A program made the position numbers and the translations under genes. Shown here piece by piece: positions 1 to 7,338 of a DNA stretch of 33,933 nucleotides. The stretch's first letter is position 1, and the number at the start of each line of letters is the position of its first letter. Origin of the DNA: Lachnospiraceae bacterium (GTDB taxonomy: Bacteria > Bacillota_A > Clostridia > Lachnospirales > Lachnospiraceae); NCBI GenBank assembly GCA_009774465.1, contig VSNT01000026.1, forward strand, positions 1 through 33,933. Direction: 5' to 3'. The notes under the pieces are model-generated. The model was not told the DNA's origin. It did not search any database and saw nothing but the letters and a program-made list of their open reading frames with translations.

Positions 1-886
1 AGATAACGAAGCGCCATGTGCCTATGGGGCGAAGCACCTCTGTCAGGCAGTTAACCAAAGTAGAGCCCACAATAGGTCCTAAAAGCGTTCCCTGTCCTCC
101 GATAATCACCATAGATAAAATATTAAATCCTTCATCCAGGCTGAAAACAGTGGAATCAATATATTGAAGATAAGGTGCATAAGCCGCTCCGCACACCCCT
201 GCCCAAAAAGCGCCATACATAAAATTAATCGCTTTGTAATAGGAGGTGTTAACGCTCAGCGCTTTGGAGGCAAGCTCATCTTCTCTGATGGACATCCATG
301 CCCTTCCCACCCGCGACTTTAAAAGCCGGCCGGTTAAAAACAAAAATATAATGGCAATCACAAAAAACAGATAATAAAATTTCATTGGCGTATTGATGGA
401 AAATGCTCCCACTTCCGGTCTTGGTATATTTTTTATCCCGAAGGTTCCGCCTGTTAAGCTTTCCCAGTTAAGGGCAACAATCCGAATCACCTCGGAAGCT
501 CCCATTGTTATAATGGATAAATAAATCCCTTTAAGCCGCAGGGTGGGAATAGAAACAACCAGCCCCACCAGCATGGCAAGAATCCCCCCTAAGGGAAGCA
601 GTATCCAAAAGGAAATGCCGAATCTGGTGGACAAAATTGCCATTGTATATGCGCCTATGCAGAAAAACCCCGCCTGTCCAATACATGTCTGTCCACTGTA
701 ACCGTTGATTACATTCAAAGAGCCTGCCAATGTGCAGTACATTAAAATCCGGCACATAATGCGTATGGTTGACTTTTTAAATCCCAGCGCCGGAAAAACA
801 GCAAGAAATGCTATTAGAATAAGGAGCATAAGTACCTTATGATTTATAGCAAACCTTTTAACAGAACTCAACTTGTTATTTATCAT
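1..886 (-). CDS. livM: Branched-chain amino acid ABC transporter permease LivM (3' end outside the window)
   Basis: Inner-membrane permease that pairs with LivH to import branched-chain amino acids. Translating the minus strand from the ATG at 886 gives an open frame to the window edge, about 295 codons, starting MINNKLSSVKRFAINHK. It is strongly hydrophobic with several membrane segments. Family hallmarks are a GYSGQTCIGQAGFFCIGAY stretch near residues 60-80 and GGQGTLLGPIVGS close to the left edge. The start codon overlaps the livH stop as ATGA, which indicates translational coupling. The C-terminus and the ATPases expected downstream (LivG, LivF) would lie beyond position 1. LivM is normally 300-350 aa, so only a small part is missing. 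Confident family call; the substrate is inferred from family membership. Confidence 0.93.
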   Translation of the reverse strand, partial: MINNKLSSVKRFAINHKVLMLLILIAFLAVFPALGFKKSTIRIMCRILMYCTLAGSLNVINGYSGQTCIGQAGFFCIGAYTMAILSTRFGISFWILLPLGGILAMLVGLVVSIPTLRLKGIYLSIITMGASEVIRIVALNWESLTGGTFGIKNIPRPEVGAFSINTPMKFYYLFFVIAIIFLFLTGRLLKSRVGRAWMSIREDELASKALSVNTSYYKAINFMYGAFWAGVCGAAYAPYLQYIDSTVFSLDEGFNILSMVIIGGQGTLLGPIVGSTLVNCLTEVLRPIGTWRFVI

Positions 887-1758
887 GGTCTGGCTCCTTT
901 CCTGGCAACTAATCCCTGTGGTCTGATAATCAGAACAAGAATTAAAAAGCCAAATGCAAATACATCACGAAAGCTGGCGCTGGAAAATGTGATACCCAGA
1001 TTTTCAATAATGCCAATCAACATGCCGCCTACTGCGGAAAATCCAACATCCGTCATGCCGCCAAGCACACAGGCCGAAAAAGCCTTCATACTCATGGTAC
1101 TTCCCATTGTGGCATAACAGGTCTGATAATAAACAGAAAGCAGCATCCCTGCCACACCGCCGATACCGCAGCCAATACAGTTTCCAATCATGGCTGTTTT
1201 TTTCACACTGATTCCCACCATGTAAGCCGCTTCTTTGTCCTGACTTACTGCACGCAGGGCCATACCCGCTCTTGTCTTATTGAAATATGTAGTGAGCAAT
1301 GCGGCAAGCACCACCACGATTATCAAAATCATCACCTGAATCAGGCTGATTCTCACCGGGCCGAACTTAAAAACACGGTTGTCAATAATATTCAGCACCG
1401 GTTTTCTGTTGGCTCCAAAAATAATCTGCGCCAGGTTCTGCACCAGCATACTGAATCCAACGGTACAGATCAGTGATATATGTCTGGGCGCATCAAAAAA
1501 ATGTTCATAACAAATCTTATATACCAGCATTCCCAGTATCCAGGATGCTGCAAAGGCTCCGAAAATCCCAAGCATCAAATGACTCCCCGCATATTGGAAA
1601 ACATAAAAAGCAGAAAATGCGCCTATCATCATCACTTCTCCGTGTGTAAAAGTAACCATGCCGGTCACGCCGGCTACCACTGAATAACTGATTGCCATCA
1701 ATGCATAAATCGCCCCCTGGCATATACCGTTAATCAACTGGTTCAAAATATATTCCAT
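883..1758 (-). CDS. livH: Branched-chain amino acid ABC transporter permease LivH
   Basis: A 291-aa integral membrane permease, the partner of LivM in a Liv-type amino acid importer. The protein is almost entirely hydrophobic helices. It has the family's N-terminal pattern (QLINGICQGAIYALMAISYS) and a conserved GMLLSVYY / FSACVLGGMTDVGFSAVGG region near residues 205-250. Length matches the usual 285-300 aa. The start at 1758 has a GGAGAAGGATGG-type ribosome-binding site immediately upstream. It lies 173 bp after livK, separated by a hairpin-rich repeat region, and overlaps livM by 4 bp. Confidence 0.94.
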   Translation of the reverse strand: MEYILNQLINGICQGAIYALMAISYSVVAGVTGMVTFTHGEVMMIGAFSAFYVFQYAGSHLMLGIFGAFAASWILGMLVYKICYEHFFDAPRHISLICTVGFSMLVQNLAQIIFGANRKPVLNIIDNRVFKFGPVRISLIQVMILIIVVVLAALLTTYFNKTRAGMALRAVSQDKEAAYMVGISVKKTAMIGNCIGCGIGGVAGMLLSVYYQTCYATMGSTMSMKAFSACVLGGMTDVGFSAVGGMLIGIIENLGITFSSASFRDVFAFGFLILVLIIRPQGLVARKGARP

Positions 1759-1791
1759 CCTTCTCCTCCTTACCAGTTTTATGATAACGCC

Positions 1792-1929
1792 GGTACCGCA
1801 GCGGCACCGGCGCGTGAAAGTATTTCACCCTCGCGGCAGTCGCCAAGGTCATGCAAGCATGACTTTGGCTCGTTGCTCGCGGGTATTAATATTTATAGTT
1901 AACGACATTTATTATGTCGTTTACTATAG
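1792..1929. repeat. Hairpin-rich livK-livH intergenic region with palindromic repeat (copy 1)
   Basis: This 173-bp spacer holds three structures. Next to the livK stop is a stem of about 14 bp (1893-1929; core AACGACAT/ATGTCGTT, five-base loop). Then comes a 65-bp palindromic repeat (1819-1883), identical over all 65 positions to the reverse complement of 3693-3757. Last is a GC-rich hairpin (1794-1816, GCCGGT/ACCGGC). None has a T-run, so these are not classic terminators. A stable structure between a binding-protein gene and its permease genes commonly lets the first gene be expressed more strongly, as known for REP elements in E. coli malE-malF. That role is an inference here. Confidence 0.75.
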
Positions 1930-1931
1930 CT

Positions 1932-3167
1932 CTATTGCTCTCCATAGTCATAACCGCATCTTACAACATATTTTCCTTCTGAAACCTGACAGATCAGATA
2001 AGATCTTGAAATATCTCCAATTTCGCTGAACTTGATGGGGCCTGTCATATAAGTGTCATCTGTGGTCGCAAGGCTGTCCCTTATCGCATCACGCGTAATT
2101 TCCCCATCTATTCTTTCTATTGCATCCTTTAAAACATAAATAGCGTCATATGCATACCCTGCCATTACTGTTGCCTGGAATTTTGCACGCTCTGCAAACT
2201 CCTGTGCAAAAGCCCACACTTCGGGTTCCTCTTCCGAATAGAAAATCGCTGCTGTGGTAAGAACGCCCTCGCAATTGTCTCCGCAAAGCTCAAGAACCTG
2301 CTGAGAGGTGCTGGGGCCGATCATAACGATCTGGCAATCCCACCCATAACCTCGAATCTGATTAATCAGGTTGGAAGTGCTGGACTGATCGATAATAACA
2401 ACACAGTCAGGCGCTGCTGCCTCCGCCTTTGTGATCAGAGAAGTAAAATCGCTTTCCCCCTCTGCGTAAGCTTCATCAAATACAATATTTAATCCCGCTT
2501 CCTTTGCCGCCTCGGAAAAATAATTTCTGGTTGACACGCCCCAGTCCGTATTCATTGAAAATAACGCTACATTTTCAGCTCCCACATATTTTCCTACAAT
2601 ATATTTGGCTGCATAAATTCCTTCCCCATCCGAACGTCCTGCAATCTGGAAGCAATACTCACTCATAGGTGCAAAATCCACGCTGGATGCGGTAGGTGCA
2701 AACTGAACAATTCCTGCTTCGTCACAGACAGGTGCTGCCGCCATAGCACATCCGGAAGAAAAATCTCCCAAAACCGCCATATATTTTTCATCTTCTGCAA
2801 AAGCTGCCGCCAGGTCAGCCGCCTCATTTTGTTCACCCTTGGAATCTGCAAAGTCAAGAACCAGTTCGCGTCCGCCGATTCCGCCTGCCGCGTTGATTTC
2901 TTCCATCGCCATCGTCATGGCCACTTCAAAGGTTTTTCCATATTCCGCCATAGTGCCTGTTAATGGCGCCAGAACGCCTACATAAATCGGATCGCCTGAT
3001 GTCTCTTCACTTTCCGGTGCTTCTGCATCTGTCTTTTCTTCCTGATTTTCCGCTGCGGATTCCGTCTTTGTTCCTGCATCCTGCTCAGCCTTTTCTCCAC
3101 AGGCAGTAAGGCCAAGTATCATCAATAATACCAGTAACAGTGCTGTGATTTTTCTTACTTTTTTCAT
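1932..3167 (-). CDS. livK: Branched-chain amino acid ABC transporter substrate-binding lipoprotein (LivK-like)
   Basis: A 411-aa extracellular receptor of the Liv importer. The N-terminus is a lipoprotein signal: positive MKKVRK, a hydrophobic run, then the lipobox LTAC with Cys23. An acidic, Glu-rich linker follows (residues about 25-58). The mature domain is the type I periplasmic-binding fold, beginning IYVGVLAPLTGTMAEYG and containing INAAGGIGGRELVL, typical of leucine/isoleucine/valine or amide-binding members. GGAGGG sits 6 nt before the ATG at 3167. The gene is first in a livK-livH-livM operon; a sigma-A-type promoter with a palindromic operator lies about 150 bp upstream. The exact ligand cannot be read from sequence. 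Confidence 0.93.
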   Translation of the reverse strand: MKKVRKITALLLVLLMILGLTACGEKAEQDAGTKTESAAENQEEKTDAEAPESEETSGDPIYVGVLAPLTGTMAEYGKTFEVAMTMAMEEINAAGGIGGRELVLDFADSKGEQNEAADLAAAFAEDEKYMAVLGDFSSGCAMAAAPVCDEAGIVQFAPTASSVDFAPMSEYCFQIAGRSDGEGIYAAKYIVGKYVGAENVALFSMNTDWGVSTRNYFSEAAKEAGLNIVFDEAYAEGESDFTSLITKAEAAAPDCVVIIDQSSTSNLINQIRGYGWDCQIVMIGPSTSQQVLELCGDNCEGVLTTAAIFYSEEEPEVWAFAQEFAERAKFQATVMAGYAYDAIYVLKDAIERIDGEITRDAIRDSLATTDDTYMTGPIKFSEIGDISRSYLICQVSEGKYVVRCGYDYGEQ

Positions 3168-3183
3168 TTCGTCCCTCCTAAAC

Positions 3184-3637
3184 TTTTATCATTTTTCTAC
3201 TTGTTTTAACAGGAGAATCCCTTTCATATAATATATCATAATTAACCGTTCCCAATATGTAGAAAATAATGGAAAATTTACTGATATTACTTGATTATCC
3301 TGTTTTCTATGTAAGTTTAAAATACCATTTTTCGAAACCGGTTTCAATAGTTTTTTATTTTTTTGTATAATCAACCAAATTTGCATTTTTATTTTGTACA
3401 TTTTCAACAAATAAATAATGTTAATATTTGATTAAATATTCCTTTTTTACTATTAATTGATATTTTTGAGCTGTTTATGCTTCTGTTTTTTGTTTCGTAA
3501 TCGTTTTCATTAATTCTATTGAATATTTAATGATTAGGACAATATAAGCGGAATAATATGAATGAAATAATTTGCCATCACAATGCCTGTCAAATAACCG
3601 CTGGCAGTCACCTGGCTTATATTCACAAAAAAACAGC
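3184..3637. other. AT-rich intergenic region upstream of livK
   Basis: A very AT-rich stretch between livK and the terminator of the upstream minus-strand gene. Apart from the livK promoter/operator (3319-3347), I see no gene with a ribosome-binding site. Short frames here have no recognisable protein features. Confidence 0.6.
3319..3347 (-). promoter_or_regulatory. Promoter of the livK operon with a 12-bp palindromic operator
   Basis: On the minus strand TTGAAA (3347-3342) and TATTTT (3324-3319) are separated by exactly 17 bp. The perfect palindrome GAAACCGGTTTC (3334-3345) overlaps the -35 box and runs into the spacer, the position for a repressor. Its shape (AAAC-CG-type centre) resembles LacI-family operators. 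No LacI-type gene is present in the window, so the regulator is unknown. The implied 5' leader is about 145 nt. Confidence 0.6.
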
Positions 3638-3667
3638 CCTGCAGACGCAACAAACTGTGTCTACAGG
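3626..3667 (-). terminator. Rho-independent terminator downstream of the TfoX-like gene
   Basis: Stem CCTGCAGACGCA/TGTGTCTACAGG (3638-3649 with 3656-3667, six-base loop, one mismatch and one G-U pair). On the minus strand it is followed by GCTGTTTTTTTG. It would end transcripts coming from 4064 after they pass the palindromic repeat, just before the livK promoter region. Confidence 0.7.
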
Positions 3668-3692
3668 ACTATTCCCATTTTCCTTTTTTATT

Positions 3693-3783
3693 CCCGCGAG
3701 CAACGAGCCAAAGTCATGCTTGCATGACCTTGGCGACTGCCGCGAGGGTGAAATACTCCGCAGCTTGCTGCGGGGTATTTCAC
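3693..3783. repeat. Palindromic repeat (copy 2) plus long hairpin
   Basis: Positions 3693-3757 match copy 1 (1819-1883, opposite strand) at 65 of 65 bases. The core folds as GCCAAAGTCATGC/GCATGACCTTGGC. Directly adjoining is a near-perfect 17-bp stem with a two-base tip (3748-3783; arms GTGAAATAC and GTATTTCAC with CCGCAGC/GCTGCGG inside). It begins 12 bases after the stop of the TfoX-like gene, so it forms part of that mRNA's 3' end. A degenerate third copy lies inside the helicase gene at 9374-9429. Confidence 0.85.
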
Positions 3784-3794
3784 TTTATTAAATT

Positions 3795-4064
3795 TTACTT
3801 CTTTAAAAAATCACTGAATTCTTTTAATTCTTTTTTCTTTTCCTCGGAAAGGCTGTTAAATTCAACATTTTGAACTGCACCTTCCAATGCATATAAATGT
3901 ACCAGACAAACATTAGGATATCTTTCCTTTAATTTTAGAAAAGCCTGTTTCGAGCCGGATAAGGTAAGCTTTTGAGGCGAATCAATGCCAACGGACGCAA
4001 GCTTTTTCGCCATTTCTTTACCAATATTCATCATAGATGTTAATTCTGCCATATTGTTCCCCAT
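3795..4064 (-). CDS. TfoX C-terminal-domain-like protein
   Basis: An 89-aa protein matching the stand-alone TfoX C-terminal domain pattern: MNIGKEMAKKLASVGIDSPQKL near the N-terminus, a helix-hairpin-helix-like segment, then CLVHLYALEGAVQNVEFNSL and a Lys/Glu-rich C-terminal helix. In Proteobacteria full TfoX regulates competence. In Firmicutes this domain alone is common and its role is not established. GGAGG lies 6 nt before the ATG at 4064; an in-frame ATG four codons later is an alternative. No operon partner is adjacent. The family call is firm; no function is claimed. Confidence 0.85.
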   Translation of the reverse strand: MGNNMAELTSMMNIGKEMAKKLASVGIDSPQKLTLSGSKQAFLKLKERYPNVCLVHLYALEGAVQNVEFNSLSEEKKKELKEFSDFLKK

Positions 4065-4207
4065 ACCTTACCTCCACGCAGTTTTTATAAAAAACATTAT
4101 AACAGATTCACGGCTGTTTTTATATATCCTTTTGAGGAGTGAAAGCGTGGTGATATTTTGATCATTTTTAAAAGCCTTTGATCCTCTTCGTAATAATAAA
4201 ACTCTAT

Positions 4208-4468
4208 TCAAGAATTGCCATCTTTAATTGCTCTTTTATTGAATAATTTGCCCAAAAAGCTCTTTTGCATTTTTGACTGCTCCAAGTCAATTACAAGGTC
4301 CTCCAGATATATCAACCATACCTTATACATTGGCATATTCGTAACAGCAAATTGCAACAAATCCTTTTCAGACCAACCATTTAAATCTTTACACCTTTGT
4401 GCCAATTCATTGAACTTAGATTCCCATTCTTCATTATAAACAATATGTTTTATATTGTAAAATTGCAT
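4208..4468 (-). CDS. Hypothetical 86-aa protein
   Basis: I do not recognise this protein. It is a small, mixed-charge, probably soluble helical protein with an aromatic-rich middle (PMYKVWLIYLEDLV) and a basic C-terminal stretch (GKLFNKRAIKDG). There is no signal peptide or convincing membrane segment. It has a good ribosome-binding site (AAAGGAG, 7 nt spacing) and a plausible own promoter at 4506-4535, so it is probably real. It is divergent from the XRE regulator at 4597, which may control it. Confidence 0.65.
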   Translation of the reverse strand: MQFYNIKHIVYNEEWESKFNELAQRCKDLNGWSEKDLLQFAVTNMPMYKVWLIYLEDLVIDLEQSKMQKSFLGKLFNKRAIKDGNS

Positions 4469-4505
4469 GTTTATACTCCTTTTGTGTTTATTTATATCTT
4501 GCTTA

Positions 4506-4535
4506 ATTATACCTTGCTTTATTAATACTTGTCCA
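4506..4535 (-). promoter_or_regulatory. Promoter for the 86-aa gene
   Basis: On the minus strand TGGACA (4535-4530) and a perfect TATAAT (4511-4506) are 18 bp apart. The divergent spacer also contains repeated CTTGCTT motifs (near 4500, 4513 and 4558) that could be sites for the adjacent XRE regulator; that link is an inference. Confidence 0.5.
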
Positions 4536-4596
4536 TATTAAGAATTATAATTTAGGTCTTGCTTGTTTATAATGCATATAAAAGGAGTGTGGCGAT

Positions 4597-4809
4597 ATGA
4601 AATATGTCTATATGAGGTTACCAGAGTTATTGGAGGAAAGAGGTATTTCAAGAACAAAACTAACCTATGACTTAAATTTGCAAAGATCAAATGTTAATCG
4701 GTACTATAATAATAAAGCTCAAAGATATGATTGCGAATTGCTGGCAAAATTATGTGAATATCTAAATTGTGACATATCCGATTTATTAGAACTCAAAGAA
4801 AAAGATTAA
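4597..4809 (+). CDS. XRE/Cro-CI-type helix-turn-helix regulator
   Basis: A 70-aa single-domain DNA-binding protein. The helix-turn-helix spans roughly residues 8-60: LPELLEERGISRTKLTYDL, then NLQRSNVNRYYNNKAQRYDCELLAKLCEYLNCDISDLLEL, the typical small XRE form where the last helix sets the domain end. AAAGGAG lies upstream of the ATG at 4597. A bidirectional terminator (4845-4894) follows. It probably regulates itself and the divergent 86-aa gene. Confidence 0.88.
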   Translation: MKYVYMRLPELLEERGISRTKLTYDLNLQRSNVNRYYNNKAQRYDCELLAKLCEYLNCDISDLLELKEKD

Positions 4810-4837
4810 AAGCATTCAAAATTATCGCAATTCTGAA

Positions 4838-4949
4838 CTAAAAAAATAAGTAAGCCGCCCTGCTCTCTGGTAAAGAATAGGCAGCTTACTTATTAGCGTT
4901 TTTATTCACCGGGACGGATAGACACAATCTATCTTCCGGCTGTCTTATT
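4838..4949 (-). ncRNA. Orphan type I antitoxin-like small RNA
   Basis: On the minus strand a strong promoter is followed by about 110 nt and a clear intrinsic terminator. No reading frame of note lies inside. The 5' part (about 4908-4985) is recognisably similar to the antisense halves of the two type I toxin units at 11624-11700 and 11928-12006: shared GGCTGTCTTATTAAGCATAT / ATTATA and GGATAG blocks. The toxin gene that accompanies those copies is absent here. I infer a separated antitoxin RNA; it could act in trans on the tandem toxins or be a remnant. Confidence 0.6.
4845..4894. terminator. Bidirectional terminator
   Basis: Stem AATAAGTAAGC/GCTTACTTATT (4845-4855 with 4884-4894), extended by GCC/GGC after a mismatch. 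On the plus strand it is followed by AGCGTTTTTATT and ends the XRE gene. On the minus strand it is followed by a T-run (complement of 4840-4846) and ends the small RNA starting near 4949. Confidence 0.75.
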
Positions 4950-4955
4950 AAGCAT

Positions 4956-4984
4956 ATTATAACCAGTATACAAAAATTTTTCAA
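4956..4984 (-). promoter_or_regulatory. Promoter of the orphan small RNA
   Basis: TTGAAA (4984-4979) and TATAAT (4961-4956) on the minus strand, spacing exactly 17 bp, near consensus for the housekeeping sigma factor. Confidence 0.7.
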
Positions 4985-5093
4985 ACGGGAAAATGTCTCA
5001 TCAGCACAGTATATTGCACAAAGCTGTTGGAATCAGCACATACACCCATAAGAGTATACACTACCGAACTCTGAAAAATGATTTCCATGTCCC

Positions 5094-6017
5094 CTAACTT
5101 TCAACGTCATAAATTTCAATCACTTCCCTGCACTGCTTTACCATCCGCCAAATCAGCTCCTTTGGCGCAATCACTTTCGCATCCATCCCAAAGGATAGTA
5201 ATACCCCATACCAGAACTGCTCCTCTTCCGGAACTGTCATGGAAAACTCAAAATCACCATTTTCATACTCTCTGGTAATTCTGCCATTTAAATATTCCCG
5301 ACATCTGGATTTAAGTCTTGCCTTGCAACGCATCACCACCTGAATTGTGTTCCTCGACTCCTCTTTTTCTTCCAGCTTCTTTTGAATCTCTCTGATCCGG
5401 TGAATTTTTTCATTTTCCTTATCCAGTATTTTAAGTTCATCCATCCTTACCACCTTAAACATGCAATATTCCTGTCGTTTAGGGTAATATGCAATTAAAT
5501 ACCAGTTATACCATTTATAAATTGTTCCTGCCGGCTCTGCTTCTATTTCTCTAACCTCATCCCTGCTGTTGGTGTACCGGAAGGCAACCTGATGCCTTAT
5601 TTGTACCGCATGGTTTAAAAGATACAGCATTTCGTTGGTGTCTCTGTTTTCATGAGCTGCGCCAAGATCTAAAGCCAAAGTACTGTCCCTGTCTTTTCTA
5701 AACGTCTGAATCTTTTCCAACGCTGCTTCAATTTTTTTATCACCATAAGCAGAGGCAAGCCCCTCAAGGGCACTTACAATATAGCCATACTCCGCCCCAC
5801 TGACTGTCTGCCCATTCATGACAAAGGAGTCCATGATTTCATATCCTCCGTCTGCTCCATAAGCAGAGACAACCGGAATCCCGGCCAGGCTCAAAGTATC
5901 CATATCCCTTACAATTGTGCGGACGGATACCTCAAACTGCCGGGCCAGCTTTCCAGCGGAGGTTTTTCCATGATTCAGTAAATAAATTGTTAATCCAAGC
6001 AGCCTGTCAATTTTCAT
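5094..6017 (-). CDS. HTH + WYL-domain transcriptional regulator (YafY-like)
   Basis: A 307-aa DeoR-like regulator. Residues 1-60 form a winged helix (MKIDRLLGLTIYLLNHGKTSAGKLARQFEVSVRTIVRDM then GIPVVSAYGADGGYEI). A WYL ligand-sensing domain follows at about residues 135-215, with YKWYNWYLIAYYPKRQEYCMFKVVRMDEL, and a C-terminal WCX-like extension ends near GVLLSFGMDAKVIAP. Length is typical. The ATG at 6017 has AAGGTG 9-10 nt upstream. It lies 31 bp after the GNAT gene, so the two are probably co-transcribed; a palindrome over the -35 region of that unit (6711-6734) is a candidate autoregulatory site. Confidence 0.9.
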   Translation of the reverse strand: MKIDRLLGLTIYLLNHGKTSAGKLARQFEVSVRTIVRDMDTLSLAGIPVVSAYGADGGYEIMDSFVMNGQTVSGAEYGYIVSALEGLASAYGDKKIEAALEKIQTFRKDRDSTLALDLGAAHENRDTNEMLYLLNHAVQIRHQVAFRYTNSRDEVREIEAEPAGTIYKWYNWYLIAYYPKRQEYCMFKVVRMDELKILDKENEKIHRIREIQKKLEEKEESRNTIQVVMRCKARLKSRCREYLNGRITREYENGDFEFSMTVPEEEQFWYGVLLSFGMDAKVIAPKELIWRMVKQCREVIEIYDVES

Positions 6018-6048
6018 TTTAGTTTACACCTTTTTCCCATTCAGAAAT

Positions 6049-6630
6049 TTAAGAAGATTTCCTTCTCACCCAGTAATCTCCATACTCACTTCCATCGTGG
6101 CCAATCAATTTTTCTTCCGTCAAAAAATATCCCATTTCCTTCAGTGCGTCTCTCCGCTCCCTGGCAGCAGAAATTGCTTTTGTTGCTATCATGCTGCATT
6201 CAAACAGCTCAAAAGCCGGTTCCATAATGATTCCAAGGATCTGCATAATCGTATCCTTTTTCTCATAATCACTTCTTAAATCCAGGCGGAGTATCCCGCA
6301 GTCATTAAAATAGTCTTTCCCATTTCTGTGAAAAAGCTCGATGGTTCCAATTGCTTCACCTGCCGCCTTATCAATCACAGTCCAACGTACAAATCCCCTG
6401 TTTTCGTATTCCAGCAGCCAGCCTTTCACTGTTCCTTCCATCTCTTCCATAGTGGTAAAGTGAAAATCCGCTCCATGACAATTGTCACTGTTAAAAAAGG
6501 GCACTGCCTTTTCATCACTGTAAACCTTTAAAAGCTCTCTGGCATCTTCCTTTTGGATCAGACGCAGCATAAATTTTTCATTTTCCAATACCGGACAGGT
6601 TTCATATACATTCTGCATTTTAATCTCCAT
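6049..6630 (-). CDS. GNAT-family N-acetyltransferase (RimJ/RimL-like)
   Basis: About 193 aa with the GNAT pattern of the RimL/ribosomal-protein acetyltransferase type: FMLRLIQKEDARELLKVYSD near residue 20, a beta-strand core WTVIDKAAGEAIGTIELFHR, then the acceptor/CoA region DLRSDYEKKDTIMQILGIIM and C-terminal KEMGYFLTEE. It should transfer an acetyl group from acetyl-CoA to an amine; the substrate is unknown. I choose the ATG at 6630 (8 nt after AGGAG); a GTG one codon earlier (6633) is possible. First gene of a two-gene unit with the WYL regulator. Confidence 0.85.
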   Translation of the reverse strand: MEIKMQNVYETCPVLENEKFMLRLIQKEDARELLKVYSDEKAVPFFNSDNCHGADFHFTTMEEMEGTVKGWLLEYENRGFVRWTVIDKAAGEAIGTIELFHRNGKDYFNDCGILRLDLRSDYEKKDTIMQILGIIMEPAFELFECSMIATKAISAARERRDALKEMGYFLTEEKLIGHDGSEYGDYWVRRKSS

Positions 6631-6677
6631 CACTATTTCTCCTTTTTGTCACTTTTCTTTTAAATATTTTATCAGGT

Positions 6678-6734
6678 AATTGCGCAATTCATTATTATCA
6701 TAGCATAAGAACTGTGACAACTGTATGTCACAGT
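6678..6734. promoter_or_regulatory. Two palindromic operator candidates between the GNAT and MarR genes
   Basis: AATTGCGCAATT (6678-6689) is a perfect 12-bp palindrome. ACTGTGACA-6-TGTCACAGT (6711-6719 and 6726-6734) is a perfect 9-bp-arm inverted repeat. On the minus strand the second overlaps a TTGTCA -35-like box of the GNAT/WYL unit, followed by a TATGATAAT -10-like region. Likely binding sites for the WYL and/or MarR regulators encoded on either side; which binds which is inferred. Confidence 0.5.
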
Positions 6735-6874
6735 ATATTTCAATGATAAGAAAATAGCAATAACAACTATTTCCCGAAAACAAATTTTCATTTATTGTTG
6801 CTTTTTATTATGGACTATGGTAAATTTATAATTGTTCTATATGGAAATATTCTAACAGGATTAAAGGTGAAACT

Positions 6875-7315
6875 TTGGAAACAAAAGGCGGATTTTATAT
6901 TACTCAGATCAAACAGCTCCAGGACAGGATTTTTGAAAGGCTGTTACTTGAAAATGGAATTGAAATAAGCGGCGGACAGGGAAGAATTCTATTTATCCTT
7001 TGGAAAACCGATCATCTTACGATCAGTGAAATAAGCCGAAAAACCTCCCTCGCCAAAAATACCGTATCAGTTGTGATAGACGGAATGGTTCATAAAGGAA
7101 TTGTCGAAAGAAATATTAATCCCAATAACCGTCGCCAAGCCATTGTGTCACTTACAGAATATGCAAAATCTCTGCAGGCAAAATATGAAGCGGTATCCCA
7201 GCAGATGAACCTTTTATTTTATCAGGGCTTCTCGGAAAAAGAACAGCGGCAGTTTGAACATTATCTTGCCCGAATCCTTGAAACCTTAACCGATAATTTA
7301 CCGGCAAAAAAATAA
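6875..7315 (+). CDS. MarR-family transcriptional regulator
   Basis: A 146-aa winged-helix regulator. The core reads GGQGRILFILWKTDHLTISEISRKTSLAKNTVSVVIDGM, then GIVERNINPNNRRQAIVSLTEYAKSL, the MarR recognition helix and wing, flanked by dimerisation helices. The start is a TTG at 6875 with AAAGGTG 5 nt upstream; no ATG gives a full N-terminus. It lies 23 bp before the PPOX-fold gene, which it probably regulates as an operon partner in response to a small molecule or redox signal. Confidence 0.9.
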   Translation: METKGGFYITQIKQLQDRIFERLLLENGIEISGGQGRILFILWKTDHLTISEISRKTSLAKNTVSVVIDGMVHKGIVERNINPNNRRQAIVSLTEYAKSLQAKYEAVSQQMNLLFYQGFSEKEQRQFEHYLARILETLTDNLPAKK

Positions 7316-7338
7316 TTTTAAAATAAGGAGCCCTGCCA

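Noticed and set aside
1819..1883. CRISPR-like repeat
   Set aside because: Copies are kilobases apart and palindromic, not a regularly spaced array with spacers.
3558..3791. 77-codon plus-strand frame
   Set aside because: Runs through the terminator and the palindromic repeat; no ribosome-binding site. Useful only to compare the repeat's frame with the helicase copy.
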